Assembly: GCF_024228315.1 (NCBI RefSeq)
Contig: NZ_CP100454.1
Location: 62,001-126,000 of the forward strand
Reading direction: 5' to 3'
Origin: Halomarina pelagica
Lineage (GTDB): Archaea; Halobacteriota; Halobacteria; Halobacteriales; Haloarculaceae
DNA: 64,000 nucleotides
Notes under the pieces: generated by a model
Told to the model about the DNA's origin: nothing
The model's input: only the letters and a program-made list of their open reading frames with translations
The model's database searches: none
Shown: positions 17,698 to 27,129 of the stretch, in pieces
Position numbering within the stretch: position 1 is the first letter of the stretch
Layout of the letters: each line of letters begins with the position of its first letter
Program-made: the position numbers and the translations under genes

Positions 17698-18646
17698 ATC
17701 CAGTGCCGTATACCGATCCTACAGAGTAAACTATTTGAGAAATGAAAACGGACAGTTTGACCCCAATATGTCAATATTATATACTTTCTGTCGTGTTGGT
17801 CCAGACCAGAACCTTTGTCCCTAGTTGCCTAATGCGATATTCAAGCTGTTCTATCAACAGGGCGTAACGAACAGACAACTGTGGATTAAAGTATCTCAAC
17901 GCCGTGGAGGCACATGAAAAAAGTAGCTCTCATGAATAGTCTCCGTGGTTAGTAACAACGATAGGATTGTTATTTTCGCCCTGTTTGCCCTCTAGTCCGA
18001 ATCAGATTGTGGGTATTTGTGTTTGAAATATACGAATGCATTTTCGGGTACGCTCTTATGAAGTAGATTGTTGGTGACGACCCCATACTGTGAGTCGGGT
18101 CAGTAGATCCTCCCGCTGGACCGGCCGCGCTCCTGTTCTGGAGAGCCCTCTCACCAAGTCCATCCACAGCAACATCGCCGGACGGTTCTATACCAACAAT
18201 GGTCTACACCAGAGCGTTGGGGGATAAGTTGAATTCTGCACAGTCAATTTCCAAACGACACACCTTCGATCAACGGTTCAATTTTCCTTCTCCGACAATC
18301 AAGTCCCAGATAATGTCGAAGGCACTGAAGCCAGCACGATTGCAGAGAATCATTAGCAAACTCGTCGTCGAGTGAGATCTGATAGACTAACACATTCACG
18401 GTATGGTTGGAGATTGCGTTCCGATGACTTGTCCAGAGGACGATCTCGGTAATAAGGCAACCAGGGGAGAAGTTTTAAATGACCAACGACCACCTATACT
18501 GTGCAGGAAACTAGCATGCCCGGGGTCAGGAAGGTCATACGGTTAGCCCGTCTCGTTCGGTCCTCAAGTCGCGAGGGTTCAGAAACACGGCCTCTCGTCC
18601 AGCAGGTGAGCACCGCTCTCGTGATTATCAACCGACCACAATAGCC
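17698..18646. other. Low-GC stretch without a recognised gene
   Basis: About 950 bases between the IS5 relic and the xanthine dehydrogenase genes. Short open frames here (for example 17970-18167 on the minus strand) show no family pattern. A TATA-like gttttaaatg at 18472-18481 is about 165 bases before the xdh start, so a long leader or a lost gene is possible. I see no RNA gene. Confidence 0.45.
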
Positions 18647-19195
18647 ATGGAAATCGATCTCACACTGAACGAAAACGACGTAACGTTCGAGGCCGCTCGC
18701 TCAGACACGCTGCTCGACGTCCTCCGGGACAACGGGTACACCGGTGCGAAACGCGGATGTGACACCGGCGACTGCGGGTTTTGCACCGTGATCGTCGACG
18801 GCGAACCGGTCAAGTCCTGTATCCGACCGATCCGTCGAGTCGAAGGGGGCGATATTGAGACCATCGAGAACCTGGGTACGCAAGACGACCTCAGCCCGGT
18901 GCAGGCGGCGTTCGTCGACAACGCCGCGCTCCAGTGTGGCTTCTGTATCCCGGGTATGATCATGCGCTCGAAGGTGCTGCTGGAAGAGAACCCGGATCCA
19001 GACGAGGCCGAGATTCGCGACGCGCTCTCGGGGAACCTCTGTCGGTGCACGGGCTACGAGAAGATCATCGACGCCGTGCAGGACGCCTCGACCCGGTTGG
19101 ATGGCGAAGGGGACGTAGCGGCTGACGGAGGTTCCCCGCTCACCGGCGGTGCTTCTCAGGGTCGTGGCTGCCACGAGGGAGGGTTCGACGAATGA
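18647..19195 (+). CDS. Xanthine dehydrogenase iron-sulfur subunit
   Basis: The 182-residue protein is the [2Fe-2S] subunit of a molybdenum hydroxylase. All eight cluster cysteines are present: C38, C43, C46 and C58 in the plant-type ferredoxin domain (RGCDTGDCGFCTV) and C97, C100, C132 and C134 in the C-terminal helical domain (QCGFCIPGM, LCRCTGY). A glycine-rich tail of about 30 residues follows. Its last codons overlap the start of the large subunit by ATGA. Subunits of this kind also serve CO and aldehyde dehydrogenases, but the purine-degradation neighbours favour xanthine or hypoxanthine as substrate. Confidence 0.92.
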   Translation: MEIDLTLNENDVTFEAARSDTLLDVLRDNGYTGAKRGCDTGDCGFCTVIVDGEPVKSCIRPIRRVEGGDIETIENLGTQDDLSPVQAAFVDNAALQCGFCIPGMIMRSKVLLEENPDPDEAEIRDALSGNLCRCTGYEKIIDAVQDASTRLDGEGDVAADGGSPLTGGASQGRGCHEGGFDE

Positions 19196-21633
19196 GCAAG
19201 AGCGACGAGCTGACTCCAGAGGAAGAGACTGCCGATACTTCGGAGGCCGAAGAAGGTACCCTAGTCGAGTGGGACGAGGCCCCGAACAACCGAAAGGCTC
19301 CGGGCGAGCGGCGGACGGTATCGCACCGTGAGGAGAAAGACGACGCCAGGAAAATCGTCACCGGAGAGGCGAAGTACACGGCCGACTACGCCCGGGAGTT
19401 CCCGGACCTCGCCGAGGCGGAGATCGTCCGCTCGGATATCGCACACGGCGTCGTCAAGGATATCGACACGAGTGCGGCCGAGACGATGGACGGCGTCTAC
19501 GCCGTCCTCACGCCGGATTCTCCCGAAGTACCGGACAAGCTCTACACCTCCGCCGGTCAGTCGTATCCCGAGCCCTCCCCGTGGGATATCCGGGTCCTCC
19601 GCCGGAAGGTGCGCTTCGTCGGCGACCCCATCGCTGCCATCGCCGCCGAGGACAAGGACACCGCGAGTAAGGCTGCGCGCAAACTCGACGTCACCTACGA
19701 GGAGTACGACGCCGTCTTCGATACCGCCGAGGCGATGGCACCCGATGCACCGCAGATTCACGACGAAGACGACGTGGAGAACATCCAACCCGGCGCGGAC
19801 TACGAGCGAAACATCGAGGCACAGGCGACCGGAGAGATCGGAGACGTGGACACGGCCTTCGCAGAGGCAGCGGACCGCGCGGACCTGACGGTGACCGAAA
19901 CTGAGTGGGAAACGCCCTATCAGTCCCACTGCGTTCCCGAACCTCACACGACCATCGCCCACCGTGACGAGGACAACCGCTATCACCTCATCTCCAGCAC
20001 GCAAGTGCCCTACCACACGCGTCGACAGCTTGCACATCTCTTCGACGTGCCGATACGTGACGTCCGGGTGTCGAAACCGCGAATCGGTGCCGGGTTCGGG
20101 TCGAAGCAGGGGATGATCATCGAACCGATCGCGGTGGCCCTCTCCGAGGCTGCCGACCGGCCGGTGATGGTCGAGACGACGCGCCGCGAGCAGTTCCACG
20201 CAGTTCGCAATCGCCGGCCTGCCCGTGTCAAACTCCGGAGCGTCGTGACCGACGACGGCGACCTCAGAGCGCTTGACATGGAGGCCATCACGAACTCGGG
20301 TGCGTACGGCCCCCACGGGATGACTGTCGCTATCTCCATCGGCAAGAAACCGTTGCCGCTCTACACGCATACGCCGAACATCCGCTTTAGAACGACTGCC
20401 GTTCACACTAACCTGCCGATCGCGGGTGCCATGCGTGGCTACGGCGCCCCACAGGGCCACCTCGCCGTCGAGGGACATATGGACGAGGTCGCCCGTGATC
20501 TCGATATCGATCCTATCGAACTCCGCGCGCAGAACGTGGTATCCGAGGGCGATTTCGAGGTCGCCTCCGGCATCTTGAAGGACAAGGAGTACGGCCGGCG
20601 CATCCGGTCGTGTGGTCTCGACGAGTGCATCGCCGAAGGCCGAGCGGCGATCGGCTGGGGCGACATCGAACAGCCCGACGAGGATCACCTCCACCGGGCC
20701 TGCGGCATGGCGCTCACGGTTCAGGGGAGCGGCGTCCCCGGCGACGAACTCGGCGCGGCTCACATCAAGATGAACGAGGACGGGTCCTTCATTCTCCAGA
20801 CCGGCGCCGTCGATATCGGTCCCGGAGCCGACACGGTGATGGCCCAGATCGCGGCCGAAGTGCTCGGCGTGCCTCCGGAGGACGTGCTGGTCCAGCCCTC
20901 GGATACCGATATCTCCCCGTTCGACCACGGTGCGTACGCATCCTCGACGACGTACATCACTGGACAAGCGGTCAAGAAGGCCGCCGAGGACGCTCGCGAG
21001 ATGCTGTTCGAGTTCGCGTCGCGGATGCTCGACGAGCCCGAATCGGCGTTCACCGTCGACGCGGGATCGATCGTCTCAGAGGTTTCGGGCGAGTCAGTCT
21101 CGCTCGAAGAGATCGGCTACGAGTCCGTATACGGTGACGAGGTTCGGGCCCACGTGATGGGGGAGGCGAGTTACTGCACGGAAGAATCGCCGCCACCCTT
21201 CGGCGCGCAGTTCGTCGACGTGACTGTGAACGAGGAGACCGGCGAGATCGAGGTCAACGACATGGTGTATGCCGTCGACTGTGGCACCGCGCTCAACCCC
21301 GACCTCGTGGAGGGACAGATCGAGGGCGCGGTACACATGAGTTACGAGCTGGCGACCGGTGATGGCATCACTTTCGACGCGGACGGACGGCCGGAAGTGA
21401 TGGGCTTTCGCAACTACGACATGCCCACCACGGCCGACCAGCCTCCGATAGACTCCATCATCGTCGAAACACACGAACCGACTGGGCCCTTCGGCGCGAA
21501 GTCGGTCGCCGAAATCCCCGTCAATGGGGTTCCGCCGGCACTGAGCAACGCTATCCGCCGGGCCGTCGGTGTCCGAATCGGTGACATGCCGATCACCCCG
21601 GAGAAGATCAAGACCGCGCTCGACGAAACCTGA
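19192..21633 (+). CDS. Xanthine dehydrogenase molybdopterin-binding subunit
   Basis: This 813-residue catalytic subunit oxidises purines at the Mo-pterin centre. Landmarks are the N-terminal a/b hammerhead region from about residue 55 (ARKIVTGEAKYTADY), GAGFGSKQGM (Mo-cofactor contact), MRGYGAPQGHLAVE (substrate arginine), and near the end PTGPFGAKSVAEIPVNG with the catalytic glutamate. An acidic N-terminal extension of about 60 residues precedes the domain. It overlaps the FeS subunit by 4 bases. No FAD-binding medium subunit lies alongside or elsewhere in the window, so the electron acceptor is unclear. XdhC and MocA-like maturation genes are at 35706-37537. Confidence 0.9.
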   Translation: MSKSDELTPEEETADTSEAEEGTLVEWDEAPNNRKAPGERRTVSHREEKDDARKIVTGEAKYTADYAREFPDLAEAEIVRSDIAHGVVKDIDTSAAETMDGVYAVLTPDSPEVPDKLYTSAGQSYPEPSPWDIRVLRRKVRFVGDPIAAIAAEDKDTASKAARKLDVTYEEYDAVFDTAEAMAPDAPQIHDEDDVENIQPGADYERNIEAQATGEIGDVDTAFAEAADRADLTVTETEWETPYQSHCVPEPHTTIAHRDEDNRYHLISSTQVPYHTRRQLAHLFDVPIRDVRVSKPRIGAGFGSKQGMIIEPIAVALSEAADRPVMVETTRREQFHAVRNRRPARVKLRSVVTDDGDLRALDMEAITNSGAYGPHGMTVAISIGKKPLPLYTHTPNIRFRTTAVHTNLPIAGAMRGYGAPQGHLAVEGHMDEVARDLDIDPIELRAQNVVSEGDFEVASGILKDKEYGRRIRSCGLDECIAEGRAAIGWGDIEQPDEDHLHRACGMALTVQGSGVPGDELGAAHIKMNEDGSFILQTGAVDIGPGADTVMAQIAAEVLGVPPEDVLVQPSDTDISPFDHGAYASSTTYITGQAVKKAAEDAREMLFEFASRMLDEPESAFTVDAGSIVSEVSGESVSLEEIGYESVYGDEVRAHVMGEASYCTEESPPPFGAQFVDVTVNEETGEIEVNDMVYAVDCGTALNPDLVEGQIEGAVHMSYELATGDGITFDADGRPEVMGFRNYDMPTTADQPPIDSIIVETHEPTGPFGAKSVAEIPVNGVPPALSNAIRRAVGVRIGDMPITPEKIKTALDET

Positions 21634-21670
21634 TCGCGTCGACTCCTCGTCAGGGAACAGGGATTCGCCA

Positions 21671-21708
21671 TCGACACTGGAAGTCACGATCGACACTGAA
21701 AGTCACGA
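21671..21708 (+). repeat. Two-copy 19-base tandem repeat
   Basis: The unit TCGACACTGGAAGTCACGA (21671-21689) is followed directly by a copy with one change, G to A (21690-21708). It starts 38 bases after the xdh stop codon. It could be a regulator site or a replication slip; no function is shown. Confidence 0.8.
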
Positions 21709-22066
21709 TCGCCGGGGTGTCTGCTATCGTAACCGCCACGACGGTCGCTGCCCGAACGAGACTCCTGACGCACCCACGCCACGAACGAGACCGGAACGAA
21801 CGGTCTGTCCAGCAGGTGCTACCCGTCGATGGGATGAAACACGATCGGAGATCGCTCGCAGTGATCGTCCACGGGTGTTCGTTATCTCCAACCACGTCGT
21901 TGGATTGGGTAGCTGCGTCTTTATCGATGCTTCCCTACAGCGCCGTTTACCCCGAGTCGGGTCGGCGGCAATCGCCGAACGCAGCCACAGTTCGGTCGAA
22001 TAGCCGCCCGCGACATGTTATATCAATTTTTAATTCCTGTATTAAACTAGGGAACAATAGTCTCTA

Positions 22067-22076
22067 ATTATTTTTA
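22067..22076 (+). promoter_or_regulatory. TATA-like box of the decayed NCS2 permease
   Basis: attattttta is centred about 27 bases before the ATG at 22098, a leaderless arrangement that has survived although the gene is broken. Confidence 0.45.
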
Positions 22077-22097
22077 GTAATATTCCTTGTGCGGGCC

Positions 22098-23464
22098 ATG
22101 TCTGATAACACAGAGAACGGTATCGACCTCGCGTAGGGCCTAGAGGAGAAGCCGCCGCTGTCGAAATCGCTCCTACTTGCGTTACAACACGTATCGGTTA
22201 TGATCCTCCCCTCGACCGCTGTCGCATTCATCGTCACAGGGGGTGAGGATTGGGTACCGCGGACACGACGTTCCTCGTGTAGATGATGATTCTCTTCGCG
22301 GGCGTGGCGACCGTCGTCTATGCCTACACCGTTGGGCCGGTCGGCGCGAAGCTCCCGATCGTGATAGGGACGAGTTTCGCTTTCGTCGGCGCGATGTCGT
22401 CGATCGGCGCGAATTCGGGCCCCGACGTGGTGTTCGGGTCGATCGTAGTCGCAGCGACCATCGTCCCGTTCCTGCCGGGCTGGCAGTTCAAACGGCTCGG
22501 GGCGTTCTTTCCGCCGCTCGTCACGGGGCTCATCGTCATCATAATTGGACGGTACCTCATCCCGGCCGGCATCGAGTACGCCGCGGGCGGCGTCGGCGCA
22601 GAGAACTTTGGCTCGGTACAGAACCTCGGGCTCGCGGGGCTGGTCCTACTGATCACCGTCCTCTTCAACCTGCTCCTGCGTGGGGTCTGGCGGATGTTGA
22701 GTATCATCATCGGCATCGGCGTCGGCTACATCGCCGCGATCGCGATGGGCATCGTCGACGTCAGTGCCTTCTACAGCGCGGCGTGGATTGCGGTTCCCAC
22801 GCCCGGTCGTTTCGGGTTCAGCCTCGAGTTGATCCCGCTTTTAACGTTCGCGTTCCTGTTTCTGGTTTCAGGGATGGAGACGATCGGCAATATGTCAGGG
22901 ATCACCGCCGCCGAGGGCCGCAACTCGACCGAGGACGAGTTCCGCGGCGGGATCTTCGCTGACGGATTCATCAGCGCTCTCGGGGCGGTCTTCGGGTCGT
23001 TCCCGCAGACGTCGTTCTCACAAAACGTCGGTATCATCAATTTCACGGGCGTGATGAGCCGCCACATCGTCGGGATCGGCGGTGGGATCCTGATCGTACT
23101 CGGGTTGGTCCCGAAAATCGGGGCGATTGTGACGACGATTCCCTCTGCCGTCTTTGGTGGCGCCGTACTCATCATGGTCGGGATGGTGGCCGCCAGCGGA
23201 ATGCGACTGCTGTTTCTGAACATCGAGATGAACCGCCGGAACATGGTCATCATCGCCACGGCGCTTAGCCTCGGACTCGGGGTTGCGACGGTGCCCGAGG
23301 CGCTCTCGGGCTTGCCGAGCGGCGCACAGACGTTCTTCGGCGAACCGGTCATCGTCACTGGGCTCGTGGCGCTCACGTTGAACACGTTCGTCCCCGGCGA
23401 ATCGAGCCCCCTGTTCGATAGAACCGACGCCGCAGCACCGCTCTCCGAACCGGTCGACGACTGA
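22098..23464 (+). pseudogene. Decayed NCS2 purine permease (second copy)
   Basis: The N-terminus from ATG 22098 reads MSDNTENGIDLA, then TAG (22134-22136) where the paralogue at 15214 has Tyr, then GLEEKPPLSKSLLLALQHVS. A frameshift follows near 22240-22250. The other frame reads TADTTFLV, then TAG (22280-22282) where the paralogue has Gln (FLVQM), then continues intact for 393 residues to 23464 with GPVGAKLPIVIGTSFAFVG, SGMETIGNMSGIT and GSFPQTSFSQNVGIINFTG. The C-terminal part could in theory start at ATG 22283, but it would lack the first membrane segments. Sequencing error is possible for single-base lesions, but three of them argue for real decay. Confidence 0.85.
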
Positions 23465-23779
23465 GTCTCGACCGACCTCGATCGACGATCGGGGACGACG
23501 GAGGATCTGCCGGAGGGGACTTCCTTCCGGTACTCAATTACCAGTCGTAGAGATCCCAGAAGCAATCCAGTGGCATGAACGGGTACAGTGACGGTACGCA
23601 CGCACACGTACACTAACCACGGCGAAAAGGCCGTGAATGGCGAGCACTTCTCGACGGTTCACTCGATGCTGACCCGTCATCCGCCGGACCGGCCCTGGTT
23701 GGTCCATCGCACCTACTGCCCTCGCATGGGAGTCCCGGCAGAGAAATACTTTTGCTCCGGTGTCGTATACGATCGACGT
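23465..23779. other. Intergenic stretch upstream of the deaminase gene
   Basis: About 315 bases. The frame of the next gene is open from 23588, but the added residues do not resemble the family. A TATA-like box at 23744-23753 points to a leaderless start at 23780. Nothing else recognised. Confidence 0.5.
23744..23753 (+). promoter_or_regulatory. TATA-like box for the deaminase gene
   Basis: aaatactttt is centred about 32 bases before ATG 23780. Between box and start lies a 10-base palindrome tcgtatacga (23764-23773), which could be an operator. Confidence 0.5.
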
Positions 23780-25123
23780 ATGTTGCTAACCGGTTCCGTC
23801 GTCGTAGACCCTCGTACGGTACTCCGCGACGGAGCGGTCGTCACCGAAGGATCACGTATCGAGAGAGTGGGCGAGCGATCCGAGATCGCACCACAGTATA
23901 CCGACCACGAACACCAGTCGTACGACGTCTTGTTGCCGGGGCTCATCGGCGGGCACGTCCACTCCGTCCAGAGCCTCGGTCGCGGGATCGCCGACAACAC
24001 CGAGCTGCTGGACTGGCTGTTCGACTATATTCTCCCGATGGAAGCATCGCTCTCGGCCAAGGAGATGGAGGTCGCGGCGAAACTGGGGTATCTGGAGATG
24101 ATCGAGAGTGGAACGACGACGTGCATCGATCACCTTTCCGTCGCCCACGCCGACGAGGCCTTCGAGGCTGCGGGCGAAATCGGCATCCGCGGTGTCCTCG
24201 GCAAGGTCATGATGGACCAGCGCTCGCCCGATGGTCTCCTCGAAGATACCCAGGAAGCCCTCGACACGTCCGAGCGTCTCATCCAGAAGTACCACGGATC
24301 GTTCGACGACCGTATCCGATACGCCGTGACGCCGCGTTTCGCCGTCTCATGTACCGAGGACTGTCTCCGCGGCGCTCGTGAGCTGGCCGACGCATACGAC
24401 GGCGTCCGCATCCACACCCACGCCAACGAGAACCGGAGCGAGATCGAGACCGTCAAGGATGACACCGGAATGCGCAACGTCCACTGGCTCAACGAAGTCG
24501 GTCTCACGGGCGAGGACGTGGTGCTGGCACACTGTGTGTGGACCGACGAAAGTGAGCGGGAGGTCCTCGCAGAGACGGGCACGCACGTCACGCACTGCCC
24601 GTCCTCGAACATGAAGCTCGCGAGCGGGATCGCCCCGATCTGGGACTACCTCGACCGGGGAATCAACGTCGCACTCGGTAACGACGGCCCGCCGTGTAAC
24701 AACACGCTCGATGCGTTTACCGAGATGCGCCAGGCCAGCCTCCTCCAGAAGGTCGATCGACTAGACCCGACGACGACACCGCCTGCTAGAATTTTCGAGA
24801 TGGCGACGCTCAATGGAGCGAAAGCCGCCGGCTTCGACGAACTCGGTGCGATTCAGGAGGGCTGGCGCGCCGACATCGTGGGGCTCAGTACGGACTGCAC
24901 GCGTGCGACCCCACTCCACGACATACTCTCCCACATCGTGTTCGCCGCGCACGGCGACGACGTGCGGTTCACGATGGTAGACGGCACCGTCTTGCAGGAG
25001 GAGGGGAAGATGACTGCCATCGACGCCGGAGCGGTCCGGCAGCGTGCGTCGGAGATAGGTCTCGACATGGACCTGGAGGACGAACGGCGGTCCGCACAGC
25101 AGCAGAAACCTGGAGGGAACTAG
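23780..25123 (+). CDS. Guanine/8-oxoguanine-deaminase-like amidohydrolase
   Basis: The 447-residue protein belongs to the AtzA/TrzN/guanine-deaminase group of metal-dependent amidohydrolases. Motifs in order: LPGLIGGHVHSVQSL (metal HxH, about residues 54-68), RIHTHANENRSEI (His and Glu), VLAHCVW, THCPSSNMKLASG and LGNDGPPCNN (metal Asp). It most likely deaminates guanine (or a related aminopurine) to xanthine, since XDH lies upstream and purine permease and adenine deaminase genes downstream. The SNMKLASG motif is shared with hydroxyatrazine, 8-oxoguanine and S-adenosylhomocysteine deaminases, so the exact substrate is not certain. Confidence 0.82.
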   Translation: MLLTGSVVVDPRTVLRDGAVVTEGSRIERVGERSEIAPQYTDHEHQSYDVLLPGLIGGHVHSVQSLGRGIADNTELLDWLFDYILPMEASLSAKEMEVAAKLGYLEMIESGTTTCIDHLSVAHADEAFEAAGEIGIRGVLGKVMMDQRSPDGLLEDTQEALDTSERLIQKYHGSFDDRIRYAVTPRFAVSCTEDCLRGARELADAYDGVRIHTHANENRSEIETVKDDTGMRNVHWLNEVGLTGEDVVLAHCVWTDESEREVLAETGTHVTHCPSSNMKLASGIAPIWDYLDRGINVALGNDGPPCNNTLDAFTEMRQASLLQKVDRLDPTTTPPARIFEMATLNGAKAAGFDELGAIQEGWRADIVGLSTDCTRATPLHDILSHIVFAAHGDDVRFTMVDGTVLQEEGKMTAIDAGAVRQRASEIGLDMDLEDERRSAQQQKPGGN

Positions 25124-25370
25124 GTTCTCCCGATTCGGACACAGTTCGTCGACAGTCTATCGAGTACCACAGGTATGTCACTCGAGCGTCGCTCCGTCGG
25201 TCGGTACGAGAGCGGCCATTGTACACCCGGAATGAAACGTTTCGACCACGTACCGTCGAGTCGACCCACCACGCTGGCAACTCCGTCCACAGGGGAGTGT
25301 GCTCTCCGTCGAACCCTGCAGTCGTGGATAATCGCTGGGACCTCCGACCAGAAACAGTGGTCGCAGTGAA

Positions 25371-25380
25371 AACTTATTTG
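25371..25380 (+). promoter_or_regulatory. TATA-like box for the AzgA-type permease
   Basis: aacttatttg is centred about 29 bases before ATG 25405, consistent with a leaderless transcript. Confidence 0.5.
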
Positions 25381-25404
25381 TGTCTAGTAGGGTAGTGAAC
25401 AACT

Positions 25405-26796
25405 ATGGCAAGCGATAGCAAGGTACGGTCACGCATAGCGACGTTTTTCGGATTCGAACGTCACGGGACGGACGTCAAGACCGAAGTCGTTGCGGGCATC
25501 ACGACGTTCCTCACCATGTCGTATATCATCGTGGTAAACCCGGCGATCCTGTCGGAGGCGATCTCTATACAGGGATATTCCGACGGGCAGACGTTCCAGA
25601 TGCTCGCCATCGCGACTATCTTGGCCGCCGCTATCGGTTCGATCGTGATGGCGTTGTACGCGAACCGGCCGTTCGGTCTCGCTCCCGGAATGGGATTGAA
25701 CGCGTACTTCGCGTTCACTGTGGTGATCTCGCTGGGGATTCCGTGGGAGACCGCGCTCGCGGCGGTGTTCGTCGAGGGCGTCATCTTCATGGCGATGTCC
25801 AGCGTCGGCGCGAGACGGTACATCATCGAATTCTTCCCGGAACCCGTGAAGTTCGCCGTCGGGGCCGGCATCGGTCTGTTCCTCCTGTTGCTCGGCCTCA
25901 TCGAGATCAACGTCGCTGTCGCGGACGAGGCGACGCTGGTTTCGCTCGGTAACGTCGCGTCGGACCCGGTTGCACTGCTGGCGCTTGCCGGACTCGCCTT
26001 CATGATCGTCCTCTACGCCAAGGGAGTCACTGGCTCGATCATTGCTGGCATCATCGCAACTGCTGCCGCCGGGTGGGGACTGACGTTCGCTGGGGTTGTG
26101 GACGGCGGCGTCCTCACACCCGAAAGCCTCCCACCGGTTCAGTACGACATCACGCCGCTGTTTGGGGCGTTTATCGACGGCTTCGGAAACATCGAACCGA
26201 TTCCGTTCATTATTGTAGTGATTACTTTCTTGTTCGTCGATTTTTTCGACACCGCCGGAACGCTCATCGGCGTCTCGCAGTTCGGAAACTTCCTCGATGA
26301 GGACGGCAACCTCCCAGAGATGGAGAAACCGCTGATGGCCGACGCCGTCGCTACCACCTGCGGGGCGATTGTCGGGACGACCACCGTGACCACCTACGTC
26401 GAGAGTTCGACCGGGGTCGAAGAGGGTGGCCGCACCGGATTGACAGCACTTGTCGTCGCCGTACTGTTCCTGGCTTCGCTCGTCGCTGTCCCGGTAGTGG
26501 CAGCGATACCGACGTACGCTTCCTATCTCGGGCTCATCCTCGTCGGTCTCATCATGCTCCAGGGCGTCACAGACATCAAGTGGCAGCGCTCCGACTGGCT
26601 CATTCCTGGAGGGCTCACCATCGTCATGATGCCCCTGACGGCCTCGATAGCCAACGGCATCGCCGCGGGTATCATCAGTTATCCCCTCGTCAAAGCGGCA
26701 CAGGGCGAACACGATGACGTCCACGCCCTCCAGTGGCTCCTGGCAGTGTCGTTTGCTCTCTACTTCTACGTCACCGCTGGTGGCGTGATGGGTTGA
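25405..26796 (+). CDS. AzgA-type adenine/guanine/hypoxanthine permease
   Basis: This 463-residue membrane protein is of the AzgA/GhxP/PbuG branch of NCS2 transporters. Landmarks are the N-terminal FFGFERHGTDVKTEVVAGITTFLTMSYIIVVNP split over residues 14-46, NRPFGLAPGMGLNAYFAFTVV, the DFFDTAGTLIGV signature (about residue 277) and GTTTVTTYVESSTGVEEGGRTGLTA. It would bring adenine, guanine or hypoxanthine into the cell by ion symport. It stands between the guanine-deaminase-like gene and adenine deaminase on the same strand, with its own promoter. Confidence 0.93.
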   Translation: MASDSKVRSRIATFFGFERHGTDVKTEVVAGITTFLTMSYIIVVNPAILSEAISIQGYSDGQTFQMLAIATILAAAIGSIVMALYANRPFGLAPGMGLNAYFAFTVVISLGIPWETALAAVFVEGVIFMAMSSVGARRYIIEFFPEPVKFAVGAGIGLFLLLLGLIEINVAVADEATLVSLGNVASDPVALLALAGLAFMIVLYAKGVTGSIIAGIIATAAAGWGLTFAGVVDGGVLTPESLPPVQYDITPLFGAFIDGFGNIEPIPFIIVVITFLFVDFFDTAGTLIGVSQFGNFLDEDGNLPEMEKPLMADAVATTCGAIVGTTTVTTYVESSTGVEEGGRTGLTALVVAVLFLASLVAVPVVAAIPTYASYLGLILVGLIMLQGVTDIKWQRSDWLIPGGLTIVMMPLTASIANGIAAGIISYPLVKAAQGEHDDVHALQWLLAVSFALYFYVTAGGVMG

Positions 26797-27129
26797 CACC
26801 ACCGGCACGACCGAACCGTCTTCACGTCCCTCTCGCGGGATCGCCGACTGAACCCGCGCTGTCCTCACACTCCCACTGCCGGGGAGTTGTCCACGCTGTC
26901 CGTGCGGCTGCCGCGGGGAAGTGGGGCAGAATGTATCGGTTCCTCGAGAGGGTCGCGTTCGACGACAGTGAGTGGTTTCGGCGGCCACCGAGCCAAACGA
27001 CTATCTATCTACGGTAACTACCATCTCGCATGTGGTATACTAACCCACACCTCGGGTCGGCTGATACTACGTGCATTCGACCGCGGGTGAGCCGTGAAAG
27101 CAACATCGCTGCCGGCACGGTCGACAGCG
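26797..27129. other. Intergenic stretch before adenine deaminase
   Basis: About 330 bases with no gene seen. A TATA-like ggtatactaa lies at 27032-27041, about 90 bases before the ade start, so a short leader may exist. Nothing else recognised. Confidence 0.45.

Larger units (their letters stand above)
21634..22097. other. Intergenic stretch with a 19-base tandem repeat
   Basis: About 460 bases without a gene. It holds a two-copy 19-base tandem repeat at 21671-21708 just after xdh, and the TATA box of the decayed permease at 22067-22076. Confidence 0.5.

Noticed and set aside
19261-20967. 568-residue minus-strand frame opposite the XDH large subunit
   Set aside because: It is an antisense shadow of a clear molybdenum hydroxylase gene; high-GC codon use opens such frames.
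22134-22282. In-frame TAG codons as possible pyrrolysine sites
   Set aside because: A frameshift lies between the two TAG codons and the paralogue has Tyr and Gln there, so simple decay explains them better.
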